This document shows positions 32,761 through 57,709 of a stretch of 64,000 nt of DNA, in pieces; positions within the stretch are counted from its first letter, which is position 1, and each line of letters opens with the position of its first letter. The stretch is from Welwitschia mirabilis. Taxonomy: Eukaryota > Gnetophyta > Gnetopsida > Welwitschiales. Below the pieces are notes generated by a model. It made no database searches. It had not been told where the DNA came from and worked only from the letters and a program-made list of their open reading frames with translations. Position numbers and translations under genes: made by a program. Location: positions 211,672,269-211,736,268 of the forward strand of contig JBOZIK010000001.1 in NCBI GenBank assembly GCA_051453625.1. Direction: 5' to 3'.

Positions 32761-34404
32761 TAACAATTCTTAGTTTGTAAGTTGATTATTTAGAGTGATT
32801 TGTGGTAACAATTCTTATACAATAAAATGCAAAAAACTTTTCAACTAGTATAATGAGATGCTTTACGTTGAGATGATTTTTGATCTCAAATCTTTAATGA
32901 TCATATTTCTTAAGAGTAAAACCATCAAAATTGCTAAACAAATGATTTAATTACACCTAAGCCATTATAATACACCAGTGAGGTCATTCAAAGATTCAAA
33001 CATACAACCTCTTAAATGGAGGCTGAGTTTTGCATGATCTACCATCCTATTGGATTCTATATTTTTCAAAACAACTTGATTTCCAACTTAATAATGATCC
33101 ATTAGTTATGGCATAAGTGTCAATTATAAACTAAGAATTCCTAGTAAATCTCCCAACTAAAATGACAATCAATAGTGTTGACTGAATTATTTGGACATGA
33201 TCAAAGGCACATCAAAAGTTCACAGACCACTCTTAGTATCATCTAATGGGGCAACACATCTTTGGTCAGTGATGTGAACTGGCTCCTCTAGTCAGCATCC
33301 TTGTTCCAATTATGATCAAAGAAGTTAATGTCTTTAGCCAAGGCTCACATGATAGCCTAAAAACTCCAAAAAACAAGAAAAAAGCCACTTCTTGGTAAGC
33401 AAAGTCTATTGATATAAGATGAGGGGTTTCATGAGTATTGAGAACGAAATGAACTAGACTTAGAATTGGAGATGCTTAAACACATTGCTTTGATATAAGA
33501 TGAGGCGTTTCATGAGTATTGAGAACGAAATGAACTAGACTTAGAATTGGAGATGCTTAAACACATTGCTTTGATGCATATAAACTAGTGGGGTCCCTTT
33601 GCAATAACGTGGGGCTAATAGGAGCCATGTATGGGTTTTCATCTTGTCTAATAAACTAATAGCCCAAAAGAGTACAATATGGTTCTCATGAATTAACTTT
33701 TTTGGAAAAACACATATTAAAATAACATAAATTTACAATCAAATTCCAGATAACTGTTTAGAAAGGCATTAAAAGATAATCCTCTTTAACATTTACATTT
33801 TATGGAAATCAAGCTTACCAAATGACACACATCTATCCTACAGCGGATAACATTAGTCCAAATTATAAGATATTGATAGTGATACGGTAGATAGCAAGAA
33901 ATAATACTTTGTGGAATTTATGTTTTCGAAACTTTACAAAAATTTTGCCCTGAGACAGTGGCCAAATAATCCAGTATTATGATTAACAGCATGCAATTTG
34001 TGATGAAAATGCCATGAGAACTTGGATTCACAAAGGTAATCCCATAAGAAGTTCATGAAAATTGATGATGAATTCTCTATATACCTATTTTGAAGAACTC
34101 ATAACAATACTGTTTATTTACATTCTAGCGATTGATTTTTATCTGGAAACATTGCGAAAATAAAATTATGGTGAAAATACAACAGTTATTTACACTGAAA
34201 GAAGGCCCTTCTTGGAATGGTAATTTTAGTTGTTAGTAAGGTCAAGAGAAGACCTTTTGGTGTGCGTACATCAGCGTCTCATTGCAAATTACAGAAATTG
34301 TACCACCTTAGATGCTTCTCCATTGAATGACAACAAAGAAATAAAGAATCAAGTCAGTGAAGACATTTATCTGACAAAGTAGATCCACAACCACCCACTT
34401 TTAT
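32761..34404. other. Intergenic sequence 3' of the MAP kinase gene
   Basis: No coding frame. It contains the 81-base tandem duplication described separately and, from about 34100, likely 3' UTR and downstream sequence of the kinase gene (minus strand). No certain poly-A signal could be singled out in the AT-rich sequence. Confidence 0.4.
33409..33570. repeat. Perfect-looking 81-base tandem duplication
   Basis: Unit 33409-33489 is repeated at 33490-33570 with a single difference (GAGGGG versus GAGGCG). It starts TTGATATAAGATGAG and ends with AACACATTGCT. No further copies follow. Confidence 0.9.
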
Positions 34405-46436
<12,032 letters not shown>

Positions 46437-47110
46437 GATTTTGAGCGTTACCTCTCCCGAATTCTACGAATCGTCGAAAAGCAGAAGTTCCGTATATAAA
46501 ATACCGCAAATCCGAGAGAGGCCAATCTTTTGCCCTATGAAGTCAAAAATGAAAACCCAAGATTCTTCCAATTTTGAAACACAGGACCTGGATTACCCGC
46601 ATTTACCCCATCGGCTACCGCTGAGGGTCGTCAAAACGGAATAGGAAAAGCGGACAAGCTAAGAAATGTCATCTCTGATGTCCACTAACAGAAACCGAAG
46701 GCAGCAGAAGGCCATGGCCTGCGAAGGCTCGATATCCGCATTTACGAAAACCAGTTTCTCTACCGAGATTTCAAGGATTCAGCTTCCTCTGCTGGTTATT
46801 ACGACCATAATGTCTACAAACGGTTACATACACGGATAGGATGAGCGTTCCGCACACTATCTGCCACTTTCGAATTTATTATTCACCAAAGCTATGCCTC
46901 TGAATATTCAATTCGATGAATGAAAAGCAGGATCGTGCTGCACGCCGCGACGTGAAGTGGGGGGGTTAAAGGAAAGGAAAGCAGATCAAAGCAAAGCAAA
47001 GGAAAAGAAGAGAAGGAAAAGATTTATTCGCAGTTGCAGGCGCTCCTTTAATTCCTTAATTCCTTTAAACTGAGCTGAGCCAATCAGCTGAGCTAAAATC
47101 TAAGAGCACA
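46437..47110 (-). promoter_or_regulatory. Promoter and 5' UTR region of the MAP kinase gene
   Basis: Composition becomes GC-richer and CpG-containing upstream of the kinase start. On the minus strand a long pyrimidine tract (46957-47035) lies about 520 bases upstream of the ATG, the sort of CT-rich 5' UTR or core-promoter element common in plant housekeeping-type genes. A TATTTTATATACG motif (minus, about 46493-46505) lies only 60 bases from the ATG and may or may not be a TATA box. The open frame 46411-46644 on the plus strand is a shadow. Confidence 0.45.
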
Positions 47111-47700
47111 GTTGGGTCTGCTCTGACTTGCGTTGGCCTGCCCCTTACGGATCTTTCAGATGCCGCTCGTGCTCCTTTGTTTACGTATGTCCGCGTGCAT
47201 GACATTTTCTAAAATTTTCTTTGGGAAATTGTTAAAGGATTTCAAAAAGAATTATTCCCTTTTCAGTTTACACTATTTTCATAAATTCTTTTTAAAAAGT
47301 CAGCTCTTTGCCTAAACCTCACTCCTTCGACTTTCCGTGTTTTCGTAAATAAATTCATTATATTTTTGGAAATCTTGCCTTGGGCAAGTGCTTTGGGTCA
47401 AGTGCTTTTCACAATAAAATATTTGTTCAAAAAACTATTTTAGTAATACTTCCTCGTGTGGTAAAAGATGGAGCTATATTTTTATGTTTTCAATAAATTT
47501 TTATTTTTAATTTTAGTTTTATGTGGTAAATGATGTAGTTGGTTTTTGTTAAACGACAAAAACGTCATAAATCATCAAATAATCATGACAATGTAAGTTT
47601 CAGTAAAGAAAGAAAGAGGTATTAATTAATACCTCACTATTAGATAAACATAAAAAATCAATGAATAGGTAATACTCAAGTAAATAAAACAACATAGTTT
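47111..47700. other. Intergenic, nothing recognised
   Basis: Composition returns to AT-rich; a 60-codon plus-strand frame at 47133 has no recognisable features. Confidence 0.3.
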
Positions 47701-50700
47701 TAAAAAGCAAAAGCCTTTTATAAGCCAGATAAAATAAAATGTAAGTTTAATTCATTTTGTTTGTCATGTTAGGTGCTAGTTGATGGTTGCATTTGAGGCA
47801 AGATGTAAGGAGACTTTCAGGACCCTAGACATTAAACAAAGTCTATCAAACAAGTAATCAAGAAGTTGTAAAAGGTAGCTGACCTCAAGCTGAATCTCCT
47901 CCACATAAGTTCCTATTTGAAATGCGACATGCTATAGAATATTAGATTTTCCCTAAAAATCCAGAAAAGAACTTTACAACAAAATTGCCTTAGGTAATAT
48001 AAAGTGCAACATTGCATGTAACACCAAATGGAGGCATTGGCCTTTGATAGGTTATGATTATCTTGAAAAAGGATAAGCTTTTCGTTTATTAATCATATCT
48101 AACTAGTTCATATCTAGGCTTTGACAGCAAAATTGCATGTTACGAGTATATGCTCAAATGATTCCTAATCTTCACATAGGATGAGAAAGAATGGAGTGTA
48201 ACCCTAGGTTACAAAGATAACTACCTAGAGATAATCCTTTAAGAAGAATATACCAATTAAAGTGCTTGTGTTTTAGAAGCATAGACATTTCCTAGAGGTT
48301 AGAAAATCTTTTAATTCATATACTTTCAGTCTCAATCATTTTTCACTTCCCATTTAGATGTTGAGAAACCATTGTCTCTTCTTGTATGAAATTGTAGACC
48401 TTTTTTAGTTTATAAGATAAAACTTGTGAATTATTTTTTCATTGTAAATTTGAAGGATTGCATTTTATTATCATTGCAGATTATCCTATCCTCTAGAAAA
48501 GCAAATAACTAAATATAGAATCTCTTGATGTTATGTATAGAATTAGAGATCAGTCTCATGATAAATAATTCCCATTGAAAACTACACACACTAAGGGTAC
48601 CAAAGCTTTTTACATCTAATGAGCTACCAATTTAGGGTTTGAAGAGCCTTTTGAGAGGTTTTCAATTGGAATCAACTAAGGTGAAATCCTTTGAAGCAAT
48701 GAACTAGAAATTTTTAATGAATTCCAATTAATGAAATTACGAATCATTCTCCAAACCACTCAAATACTTTTAAAGACATGCATACCTAATAGAGTAACTA
48801 AATGAAGTCATATGATCTAACTTAGAGGGTTAAGTCCCTTCTAGATATCCCTTTTCTTAGGCTTACATGATTCATTCTAGCAAATAACAGATTATAATAA
48901 TGCTATGCTATGAGAAAGAATTTATGATTTACTTATCATGTACATTTTGTGTCTACTAGAAGCTATCAATGAATTCTAATCCTTCTTTTTTAATTGAAAG
49001 GTAACATATTTTTCGAACAACTTTGTTAAGATCCTTTTTAATTAATTGCATGAAGTTTTGTAATAAAGATTTAAGATTTTTGTAATGATCAAAGATAGGT
49101 GCCTAATAGGAGAAATGAAAAACATGAGTATTTAAAATAATAGAGTTGCATAATAGGAATTTTCTTACATAGGCTGGTTTATTTGTTTTTAATTTATCAA
49201 TCTTCTTCTTAACTTTATTAAAAGTCTCCTCCCAAAGATTAGAAATTATCCCAACAAAGAAGAATGTGATACCTAGAATCTTAATGATATCATTTTGTCA
49301 AAAAATATTTCAAGGTTTATGATTTATGAACTAAATATCACATCTAATCATTATATATAGAGGACTTTTCCTAATTGATCTTAGATTTTAAAAGTATGTA
49401 ATATTACTTAATTCTTTTAAAACATCTGTCAATGTAGCTTTTTTCATTTCTTATGAAGAAAAGAAATCATCAGTAAAGTACATATTGTCATTTGCCTAAA
49501 ATCTTAACCAATTCTAATGCCTTTCAACAATTCAACTGCTAAGTCTTTATTAATGTAATGGCTTAAAAATTTGGTTATGATGATAAATTGAAAAGAAGCA
49601 AATAGGTAACCTAGTAGTACAACATTTCTACAAATAAGTATTAAAAATTCCTGCAGTAGTAGTAATGCAAGCATAAGCATTAACAAAAAGGCATTCTATC
49701 TTGTATAAAACCTGAGATCAAATCGAATATCTTCTATATACTTCAAAATGAATTTCCAAGAAATATAATCATACACATTAAAATAGTTAATTTTGATGTA
49801 GAAGATATCATTGTTACTTTTCAATGCGCATTAATCTCCTTTCCAAGTTGCTACCATGTTAGTAAAAATGTCTTAACTAAGAACAGAACTTGTTTTCTCT
49901 TAACTAAAAACATCTAGCATAATGTTCTATAGTCCTTCATAAGAGATTTTTCCTAGATTTATAGGAAATGTTTAATAGTATTGTTAGTCTTCAGTTACTA
50001 ATTACATTTGATTATCAAATTTAGGAAGTAACCTAATGACTTATTTATTTGAATTTAATCTAAGTGATGGTTAGAAATGGCTTCTTTAATTACTTAAATG
50101 TGTTTAAATACTCTTTATAAAATTTTATAAAAATATCATTGAAGCCTCAAACCTTAACATCATATATTAAGCAATCATTTTTGAGTAAATTCTTAGTCTG
50201 TTACTCTCAAGCAAGCTAATATGTTCATTTGTTAAAACGTTAGGAGTGAAATTTATGATACTATCAAGTTTGTTAAAATTGAAAACTTTTAATCTAAAAG
50301 TTGTTTTGAAATTGTAAATTAAAGATCCAAAATCTTATTAGGGTTAAAGATTTTTTATTTTTCTAACATTAATTTATTAATCTAATTATGATTATTATTC
50401 CCTTCTAAAGAATTTAAAAAATTATTTACAGATGTCTAAGCTCTTAACTAGTATATTCTGCTTTTGATATGAGCACTTTCAGCATAGTAGATATCCCATT
50501 TTTACTAAATAGATTTTATTTTGATTAGCTCTTCTTGAGTTGTTAGATTGAAAGAATCAATTTGGAGTTGTTGATGGAGGTTTAAATTTATTTATTATTT
50601 TGATTTTATCATATTTCAACCTTTGCATTTTTGCCACTTATTTATAAGAAAATCTGATATTCCTTTTCACACATACTATCTTTGTGATCCATCAACCTAT

Positions 50701-51157
50701 ATAATTGAAACCTCGTCAAGGATATGTCCTGACATTTCATATCTAAAAAATTAAATTTTGGTCAATGCTTCTAGAAAAAATTATTATATTCATATGATGA
50801 AGGTATTTTTCCATTTTTATTACTAAAAGTGCTAGAGTTAACTATCAAAATGATATGGAAAATGATTTGATAGTATAACATTTTGAAAAATGAAAAGATA
50901 AATGGTTACTCTAGAATAAAATTAAATATATATAAGAATTCTTTAAGTAGTTTATAATAAGTGCCTCTCATTTTTGCATGTTTCTTCAAGGATGATTAGA
51001 ATGACATATGTAAGATAATTTGAAAGATGTATCATTTAAATAAAAATTTTCCTTGGAATGTAGCCAACTTTCTAATTTTGATGATGTTAAAGGCATGAAA
51101 TGACCTCTAGTTTTATCATTTATATCATCAAAATTATTAAAGTTTCCATAGATATCC
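47700..51157 (-). mobile_element. L1-like LINE remnant
   Basis: Minus-strand reading, from the gap at 51158 downwards, finds reverse transcriptase landmarks. 'IKINYFNVYDYISWKFI' (about 49820-49770) corresponds to x-D-F-x-K-A-Y-D-x-x-x-W. 'DLAVELLKGIRIG' (about 49540-49505) precedes the palm motif. F-T-D-D lies at 49477-49466 in place of F-A-D-D. 'WYILLKGLSLGS' (about 48258-48220) corresponds to the W-R-x-L-x-x-x-L-P-x-x-x segment near the C-terminal zinc knuckle. Stops and frameshifts are frequent. It is a different copy from the plus-strand LINE at 26-32 kb. The upstream end (endonuclease) runs into the gap. Confidence 0.6.
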
Positions 51158-51257
51158 NNNNNNNNNNNNNNNNNNNNNNNNNNNNNNNNNNNNNNNNNNN
51201 NNNNNNNNNNNNNNNNNNNNNNNNNNNNNNNNNNNNNNNNNNNNNNNNNNNNNNNNN
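51158..51257. other. Assembly gap, 100 N
   Basis: Placeholder gap between a LINE remnant and an LTR fragment. Confidence 0.95.
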
Positions 51258-51385
51258 TTGATTATAGGGCTACGCATAAATCTTCACTAAGAATAAAAAG
51301 AGATTTTCATTAAAATTGATATCAAAATGTTTTATATAGTTTAGAAACCCTATTAATTAAAGCTTACAAAATGTGGGTTATAACA
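51258..51385 (+). mobile_element. 3' end fragment of an LTR (same family as 3326-4737)
   Basis: 51310-51385 matches 4662-4737 with three mismatches over 76 bases and ends GGTTATAACA, a proper CA end. No primer site follows, so it is the end of a 3' or solo LTR. The rest of it is missing or lies in the gap. Confidence 0.6.
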
Positions 51386-52085
51386 CTTTATCAACTAGGT
51401 AATCTAATAATGGATTATTCATGCTAGTACATGTACTACCTTTCTTGTTACAATGATTCATAGAAATAAGTGAATTCTTACTTATGAACTAAGTAAGAAT
51501 AACACTCATAACTTTGCAAGAAACATCTTGTAAAAGAATGAAATCATTAAAGAATAAAATAAATATTATTAGAAGCTTATACTATCTTTTCATCAGAGCC
51601 TATCAATAAGGTCCCTTACACTATAAGAAACTATAATAAGTAAGAAATAGTTTTTGAATCCTTAGTTGCAGGTGAAACCTAGATGTCTTCAATAATATCA
51701 TCAATCTCTACATTCAACATATTTTTAATTGCTATAAAAGGATTTACAGATGAAATAATTATAGAAATCTTTAATGCTAGATTAAAAATTTGTCTCATCA
51801 GATGCATAGAATTTTCATTTGAATAATTACTTAATTATTTTTTAATGATGTTTTAAAACATAGTTCTTTTTCCATCCTCTAACTATCCAATAATCACATT
51901 TATTGATAATTATTAACATATAAAATTAAAATTCTAACCAAGTTATCTAACCAGTTTCGCTTAATAGAATACATTAATATCATGGATTTATCATGAACTT
52001 ATGTCTTTTACTACTTTTTAATATTTTATATGAACTTATCATCTTCCCATGACATTTTTAAGACATTTATCTCATTTTGAAAGAT
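51386..52085. other. AT-rich stretch, nothing recognised
   Basis: No frame, no recognised repeat. Confidence 0.3.
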
Positions 52086-52199
52086 AGGCTAAAATATGAT
52101 GATTGTCCTGCTTAAAACACTGGTTCCACTGTCTATGTCACCAGGCTAAAAAATGATGATTGTCCTGCTTAAAACACTGGTTCCACTATCTATGTCATC
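52086..52199. repeat. 57-base tandem duplication
   Basis: Two copies (52086-52142, 52143-52199) share AGGCTAAAA(T/A)ATGATGATTG... and ...GGTTCCACT(G/A)TCTATGTCA with about four differences. Confidence 0.85.
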
Positions 52200-52559
52200 A
52201 ACGTTATTAGTCCTTCTAAGCAGAACACCTCAAATCTCACATTCTAGACTTGTCATGAAAAAATCAAATGAATGCAGTTATGAGCTTAATTAGATTTCAT
52301 CTTGTAAATAACTAGCATCATCAATGATATCTGGTGGTATTGATGATGACATGTAGTAGTGACATGTAGCAATATTGAGTAGGATGATAGTGGAGACACA
52401 TGATAGCATCATTAGTTAACAAAAGAAACAGTGTCTATGAGTGAAGTATTGGGTTCATCATGATGATTCATACCTAATGCAAGATGACAAAGACCCTCCC
52501 TTATGTTACATGATATATTTTGTAACTACTCATGTAATGCTACAAGTCAAAGGTTTGTA

Positions 52560-53340
52560 ATCATCACCCACCTCATGCTCACCTATAAAAGAGCCTTGAG
52601 CTCTCATTTATAACATTCTTTGTTTTGGTGAAGAAGTAGAAATCTTAAAGTATCAAATCGACATGGCCTTTTGAGCACTTTCTTTGGAAGCAAGCTTATT
52701 TCAAGGATAGCTTAAGGAGTCCTTACCAGCTTTCTTCTTCCACTAATGTAATGCATGTTTTTAATTAATACAAGTAATTGTTTAATTTTGATTTCAAGTT
52801 ACAAATAACTTTGTAGTTATAATGCTTAAGTAATAACTAAATTATCAAGTTATATTTTTATCTAAGTAAATTCCTTGGTTAGTTAGTTTAAAGTTCCTTT
52901 TATTTGATGGATCTTGAGTCTTTATAATCTTGATTTTCATGCTTATTTAAGAGCTGTTAAGGACCATGTGACTTTTAGGTTCACTAATCCTCATATGATG
53001 AATGATATTATGTTACTATAACCTAATCCATCAAAAGATATCTTTGGATGAAAATGAGTGATAGAGGATAAATTGAAGTATGTTTCAGGAATTCACAAGA
53101 TATCTTTAGATAAAGGAAGTGCTAGAGGATAATTTAAGTTAATTTTGAAGCTATTTTGTTTTACTACCTCTCTAGATAAAGTTTTAACCAAATCTTCCAC
53201 TCCTCACTTTTCTTCTTTCTTAAATTGTAACTGCAAGACTAGTAAAATCTTATGTAAATTTTGTAAAAATGCCATAATTATCCCTATAAAGAAAATGATA
53301 TTAGATATTCACCTAGTTTATTTTAATTCATTTACTACAT
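52560..53340 (+). mobile_element. 5' LTR (right part) of an Athila/Tat-like Gypsy element
   Basis: A TATA box (TATAAAA, 52584-52590) is followed by transcribed-type sequence, and a primer-binding site lies just past the right end. An imperfect ~60-base tandem repeat (AGATATCTTT(G/A)GATxAA ... AGAGGATAA) occurs at 53037-53150. The right boundary is about 53340, where ...TTACTACA gives a CA end. I could not locate the left boundary. The 67-codon frame at 53145 lies within the LTR and is not a gene. Confidence 0.5.
52584..52590 (+). promoter_or_regulatory. TATA box of the LTR promoter
   Basis: CACCTATAAAAGAGCC is a near-ideal plant TATA box, about 770 bases before the primer site. Confidence 0.5.
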
Positions 53341-53352
53341 ATGAATAGATTT

Positions 53353-53370
53353 TGGTACCTTTACTAGGGA
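53353..53370 (+). other. Primer-binding site, tRNA-Asp type
   Basis: TGGTACCTTTACTAGGGA matches TGGCGCCGTTGCCGGGGA, the tRNA-Asp primer site of Athila/Tat-group Gypsy elements, at 12 of 18 positions; five of the six differences are transitions, as expected after methylation-driven decay. Position just behind an LTR and upstream of gag supports it. Confidence 0.65.
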
Positions 53371-54699
53371 TAATGGCATGGTAGCTTCTCAGGAGAAGAA
53401 ATATTTTTGCTTCCTTTCAAATTTTTAATTTAGATTTATTTTAAGTTTTCAAGTGGTTGGTACTAGTTCTCTCTAGTGAAAACCAAATTGGTCCATTTTC
53501 TTTTTCTTTTGAGTATTTGTTTACCTTTATTTTCTTTCTAGTAATGGGTACTGATTCATTTGTAGTAATATTCAAACTAGTCCAATTTAAAGTTTTTTAA
53601 AGTTTTTAAACCCTAATCAAATCTATATTCTATATCAAGAATTTGTCTTATAGGTCTACCAAAGTTTTTCAAGTTATAACCAAATGGAAAAAAACTAAAA
53701 ATTGAACTCATTTATTTGCATGCTTTTTTTTATTTCTTGTTTTTTTAATTCAGTAATTTTTTTGTTTAGTGCATTTTTCAAATTTGCTATTATAAACACT
53801 AAAAAAAATGTTTAGAATTCTCTTTTTCATAGGTTTTAATTTAATTTGTTAGCTATTTTCATTTTCTGTGAAATTTTTTCGTTACCCTAAAACTCAATTT
53901 ACTTTATGTAAATAAGACAATCCTACTAGATTTTTTTTAAACCATGTTTTAAATTGAAATTGACGTCATCATCTTCCTTTAATGATGTTGTCTGCCTTTC
54001 TGCATCAACTTTTCTTAGCTCTTTCTTGAATCTTTTGTCGAAACTTTGAAAACATTATGTCATTTGGGATCTATTTAAAACCTTCATAGAATTTGTCTAA
54101 AACTCATTTGAACCTTGCATGCCGTGGAACTGAGATAAATCAGAAAGATTAAATAAGATCCCTTCAACAACATAGATCGTAAAAATGAAGGAAATGAGGA
54201 ATAAATAATCTCATATGAAAACCAATCCCATGATAATACTCAAATAAAACAAGCATTTTCGTCATAACAGTAAAACCCAAATACCTAATCTAGTTTTCAA
54301 TTCTCTTTCAATATACTGTGGTTAAACCAAGAACTAAGTAGACCCTTCATGATTATCTTCAAGCTCAATGATTAGGAGATAATTCTTGCATAGTACAACT
54401 AGTAAGAGTTAAAGATTAGAATTTAAGCCATCCACCATTTAGTTATTACTTCACTTTTATGGCTTAGAGTCATAGGGCCTGTACTTACACCTTTAAATAA
54501 TTTTGAATATGTGTTGTCAACTGTACCCTAATATCCAAATACTTTTGACACTGTTAGGCTCATTCTTTTTCTATTCTCCTTAAAAGGTAAGGATAAATCA
54601 TAGTCTATACTCTCAAGCTCTTATCCATTAGATCTTGATTTGATATAAATAAGGCCTTCATATCTAATTTTTTCTTAAATCATAAGATGAATGCCTTAA

Positions 54700-55020
54700 A
54701 AAGAGAAATAATGAATTATCAACAAAAGAACCATGAGACCTTTTCCTAAGCCTTAGAAATATTTAAGGATTTGCTACAAAAGTATCCACAGCATGGATTT
54801 GAACCAGGGAGGAAAATTAGCTTCTTTTATAATGAGCTATATTCAAATAATAGGAAATTAATAAAAATGATGAGTAGGGTTAGTTTTCTTAATATGCCAT
54901 TAGACAAATTTTAGAGCTATCAAAAACTATAGTTGAGAGCTATAAAAATTTGGAGAAGCCAAGTGACCATCTAGATCTCATCATCCTATTAGATCCACAA
55001 GTGTATTTAAGATACCTAAA
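54700..55020 (+). pseudogene. Gypsy gag remnant
   Basis: 'QALEIFKDLLQKYPQHGF' (about 54749-54802) and 'ISFFYNELYSNNRKLI' (about 54815-54862) match the retrotransposon gag core (A-W-E-R-F-K-x-L-L-x-x-x-P-x-H-G, then F-Y-x-G-L). Stops follow. It lies 1.3 kb behind the primer site, consistent with the long leader of Athila elements. Confidence 0.7.
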
Positions 55021-55850
55021 ACTTTTGAAGTCAATAATAGGATATAAGAGTTAGCAAGAAGAGTAGAATCATTATCCACCTCATCTTTAGCCTTAGCCAC
55101 ACAACCTGAATGTTTAATTTTCCACATAGATATCCATAAGACAAATGAATATCTATCCATTCCCTTATTTCAAAACACCATATATGAAAAAATTAGTTTA
55201 GTAATACACCAGTGGTAAAAATAGCAAAATCGAAAAAATTGCTTCTATTTGAACACCTATAACCATGATTAGAGGACTCATGCCAACTTTTCTTTTAAAC
55301 AAGATAACTTATATACTCAAAATCATAATAATTAATCAAGAAATTCATTTCCTTCATCATCCTCTCATCCATTCCCATCAAACTACCAAAAACCTTTATC
55401 ATCTACCCTTCCATGGAGGAATCATAAGACAATTCATGACTACTTAAGCCCAAATTAACCATGATCAAACCCAAACTAATCATGATCATGAAAAAATCCT
55501 TAAATAATATTCCTCTCCTCTAAATAACTTTGAACAAATCATCTAAACTAATACCTAATTTTTTAATAGATTCCCTCTTTTATAAACTAAAGAATTCCTA
55601 GAAAACTCTTTATGAGCTCATATCTGAATTCAAAAGGAGTTAGATTCATAGACAACTAATTGAGTCAGATAGAATAAAATAAAGCCCTTCACATTTGAAG
55701 TGGTAATGAGATAAACCAAGGAATAAATATAAGGCAATCTAAAGATGAAGGAAAAGAAAAGGTAAAGAACACAAAGTTACTTAGAAATTTTTACAGAGAT
55801 TTTTTACCCTTCCCCTAAGCATTGAATAAGGAAATAGTAAAGGATTTAGA
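55021..55850 (+). other. Degenerate gag C-terminal region
   Basis: Closed frames with Asn/His-rich patches such as the 60-codon frame at 55265-55447. It sits between gag and protease remnants and is presumably their linker. Confidence 0.4.
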
Positions 55851-56460
55851 AAAATCTTTGCCTACCTAATGAAAGCCTTTACCATTTGTGTAATGAATTA
55901 GGAATAAAAACGTAGAAAAACAACATCTAGAGGCCTTAGAAATTTTTAGGGAAGTTAAAATCAATATAACTCTTTTAGAAGCAATTAAACATGTACCCTC
56001 ATATGTGAAATTTATTAAGGATATGTGCACAATGAAGAGATGCATGAATGTAAAAAGTAAATCCTTCTTATCCCAAAAAACTAGCATGATCATATAAAAC
56101 CAACTTCTGCTTAACTATAAAGATCTTGGTTGCCTAACAATAGCTATTATAATTGGAAATAAAGAAAATTAAGCAAAGCTTGCTAGATCCTAAAGTAGGT
56201 GTTAATATTCTACCCCATTATGTGTATAAGAAACTTGACTTAAATGACCTCAAAAATACTAAAGTCCAATTGCAATTGGCCAATAACTTTATGAAGTTAT
56301 CATTAAGAATAGTTAAAGATGTGATAGTTCAATTAGATAACTATTATTTCCTAGTAGACTTCATTGTTTTAGAAATGAAAATAATAAAATATAATTTGGT
56401 ATTAATTATTGTATAAAGACCTTTCCTTATAACGCTCAATGCACTTATGAATTATTAAAA
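55850..56460 (+). pseudogene. Gypsy retropepsin (protease) remnant
   Basis: 'LEALEIFREVKINITLLEAI' and 'VPSYVKFIKDMCTMKR' (about 55930-56046), then 'YKDLGCLTIAIIIGN' (about 56117-56160), match the conserved lead-in (Q-M-P-x-Y-x-K-F-L-K-D and D-P-G-x-F-x-I-P-x-x-I-G) of plant Gypsy proteases. The open frame 56153-56416 carries the protease core: 'SLLDPKVGVNILP' in place of L-x-D-L-G-A-S-V-N-L-L-P (active-site Asp kept, next residues changed) and 'FLVDFIVLEM'. The G-R-P-F-L box comes just after the frame's stop as R-P-F-L. No reverse transcriptase or integrase follows. Confidence 0.75.
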
Positions 56461-57199
56461 TAGTCAAATAAAAATATCATCTAGTAAATGATTATGAACT
56501 TAAATATTTTCAACATAATGAAATTACCAAGTGACTCGAAGGAAGTTAATTTGGTTAACAAAACTCATAACTTTAAATGTGTTCCTTAAGAGATAAATGT
56601 TTCTCCTTCTTTTTTATCCTTCAATTTTAATCATTGATCATAAAAATAACTCTTTTAATGCTTCAAAATTATCTTGTAAAATTGTAGAACAAATTTATTT
56701 GAATTATATTAACTCCCCTTTTAAGAAAGATGTCTTACACTGTTCTTTAGAGAAATACAAAAATGACATAGGTTGGAACTAATTTAAGTTTGAATGTTTG
56801 AACTCTACTATTTAAAACCCTTATGTATTATCTAAATTTTTGAACTTGAGTGCAAATCCTTCCATAAAAATATTCTCCCTTCTATGCCTTATAGTCAAAA
56901 CAGGAATAGGTTAAGTCATTCAACAAAAGAACAAGTATTACTGAAGAATGTTTTTTTAATAAAAATACCAAAGCATTATCACTTATTTAATCATCCTCTT
57001 AATCCTCTTCATTCTTCCATTTTGTCCCCTTTTAGTACCATTAAACCAATAAATAATCCACCTTGGCCATTCACTTATGAATTCATAACTTAGAGACCCT
57101 AGTTAATGACCTTTAATAAATAGTAGGAATAAGCAATCTTACTATTATTTTAAGTAATGGTTATGAGTAAGTACACTTATAGATTTTTAAGAAAAGGTT
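56461..57199 (+). other. Degraded sequence between protease and post-pol region
   Basis: Short open pieces (56597-56782, 56884-57093), none recognised. A full element would have about 2.5-3 kb of pol here, so most of pol is deleted. Confidence 0.4.
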
Positions 57200-57660
57200 A
57201 CACTTAATTTGAGTTTAATTGTTAAAGTAATGTTTGCTTAATTTCTTTGATTTGGTAAAACATGAATGAAAAAGGTGGAATCTACCTTCATATTATATTC
57301 CTTATGTTTAAAGCTTTTGATGGGGACAAGATATCTTTTGATTAGGCTAAAGAACCAATTACCCCTTTTATGTGCAAAAAAAAAATGAATATGGAAAGAA
57401 GAATAAAAAGAAAAATAATATATCTTCTCCAAAAGAACATCTCATTAATCACTTAATTAGATTTAATTAAGTACATTGGGGCTATGAACGCTTGCTTGCA
57501 CTACAACTCTAACAATCTACTTACAACATAATCAACTACATTGGGGATATAAATGTTCACTAGTAATGCACCATTGATTTTTACACAAAATAACATGCTT
57601 AACTCTATTGGAAGAAAATGTTATAACATTGAATCCTCAATGTGATTTAAAAGCTTAAAA
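57200..57660 (+). repeat. Gypsy-type element, post-pol region (copy B)
   Basis: Counterpart of 1-640. Shared order includes TTTAAAGCxTTT, 'ACCCCTTT(T/C)AT(A/G)TGC', 'TTAATTxxxT', 'GGGGCTATGAAC'-like and 'ACATTGAATCCTCAATGTGATT'. It is cut at 57709 by the LTR of the Copia element. Confidence 0.5.
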
Positions 57661-57709
57661 TGAAGGACATATATGCTAGTAGAAAATAAATATAATGTTA
57701 AGTTATTTG

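Noticed and set aside
33409-33570. CRISPR-like repeat
   Set aside because: Two abutting copies without spacers in a plant genome.
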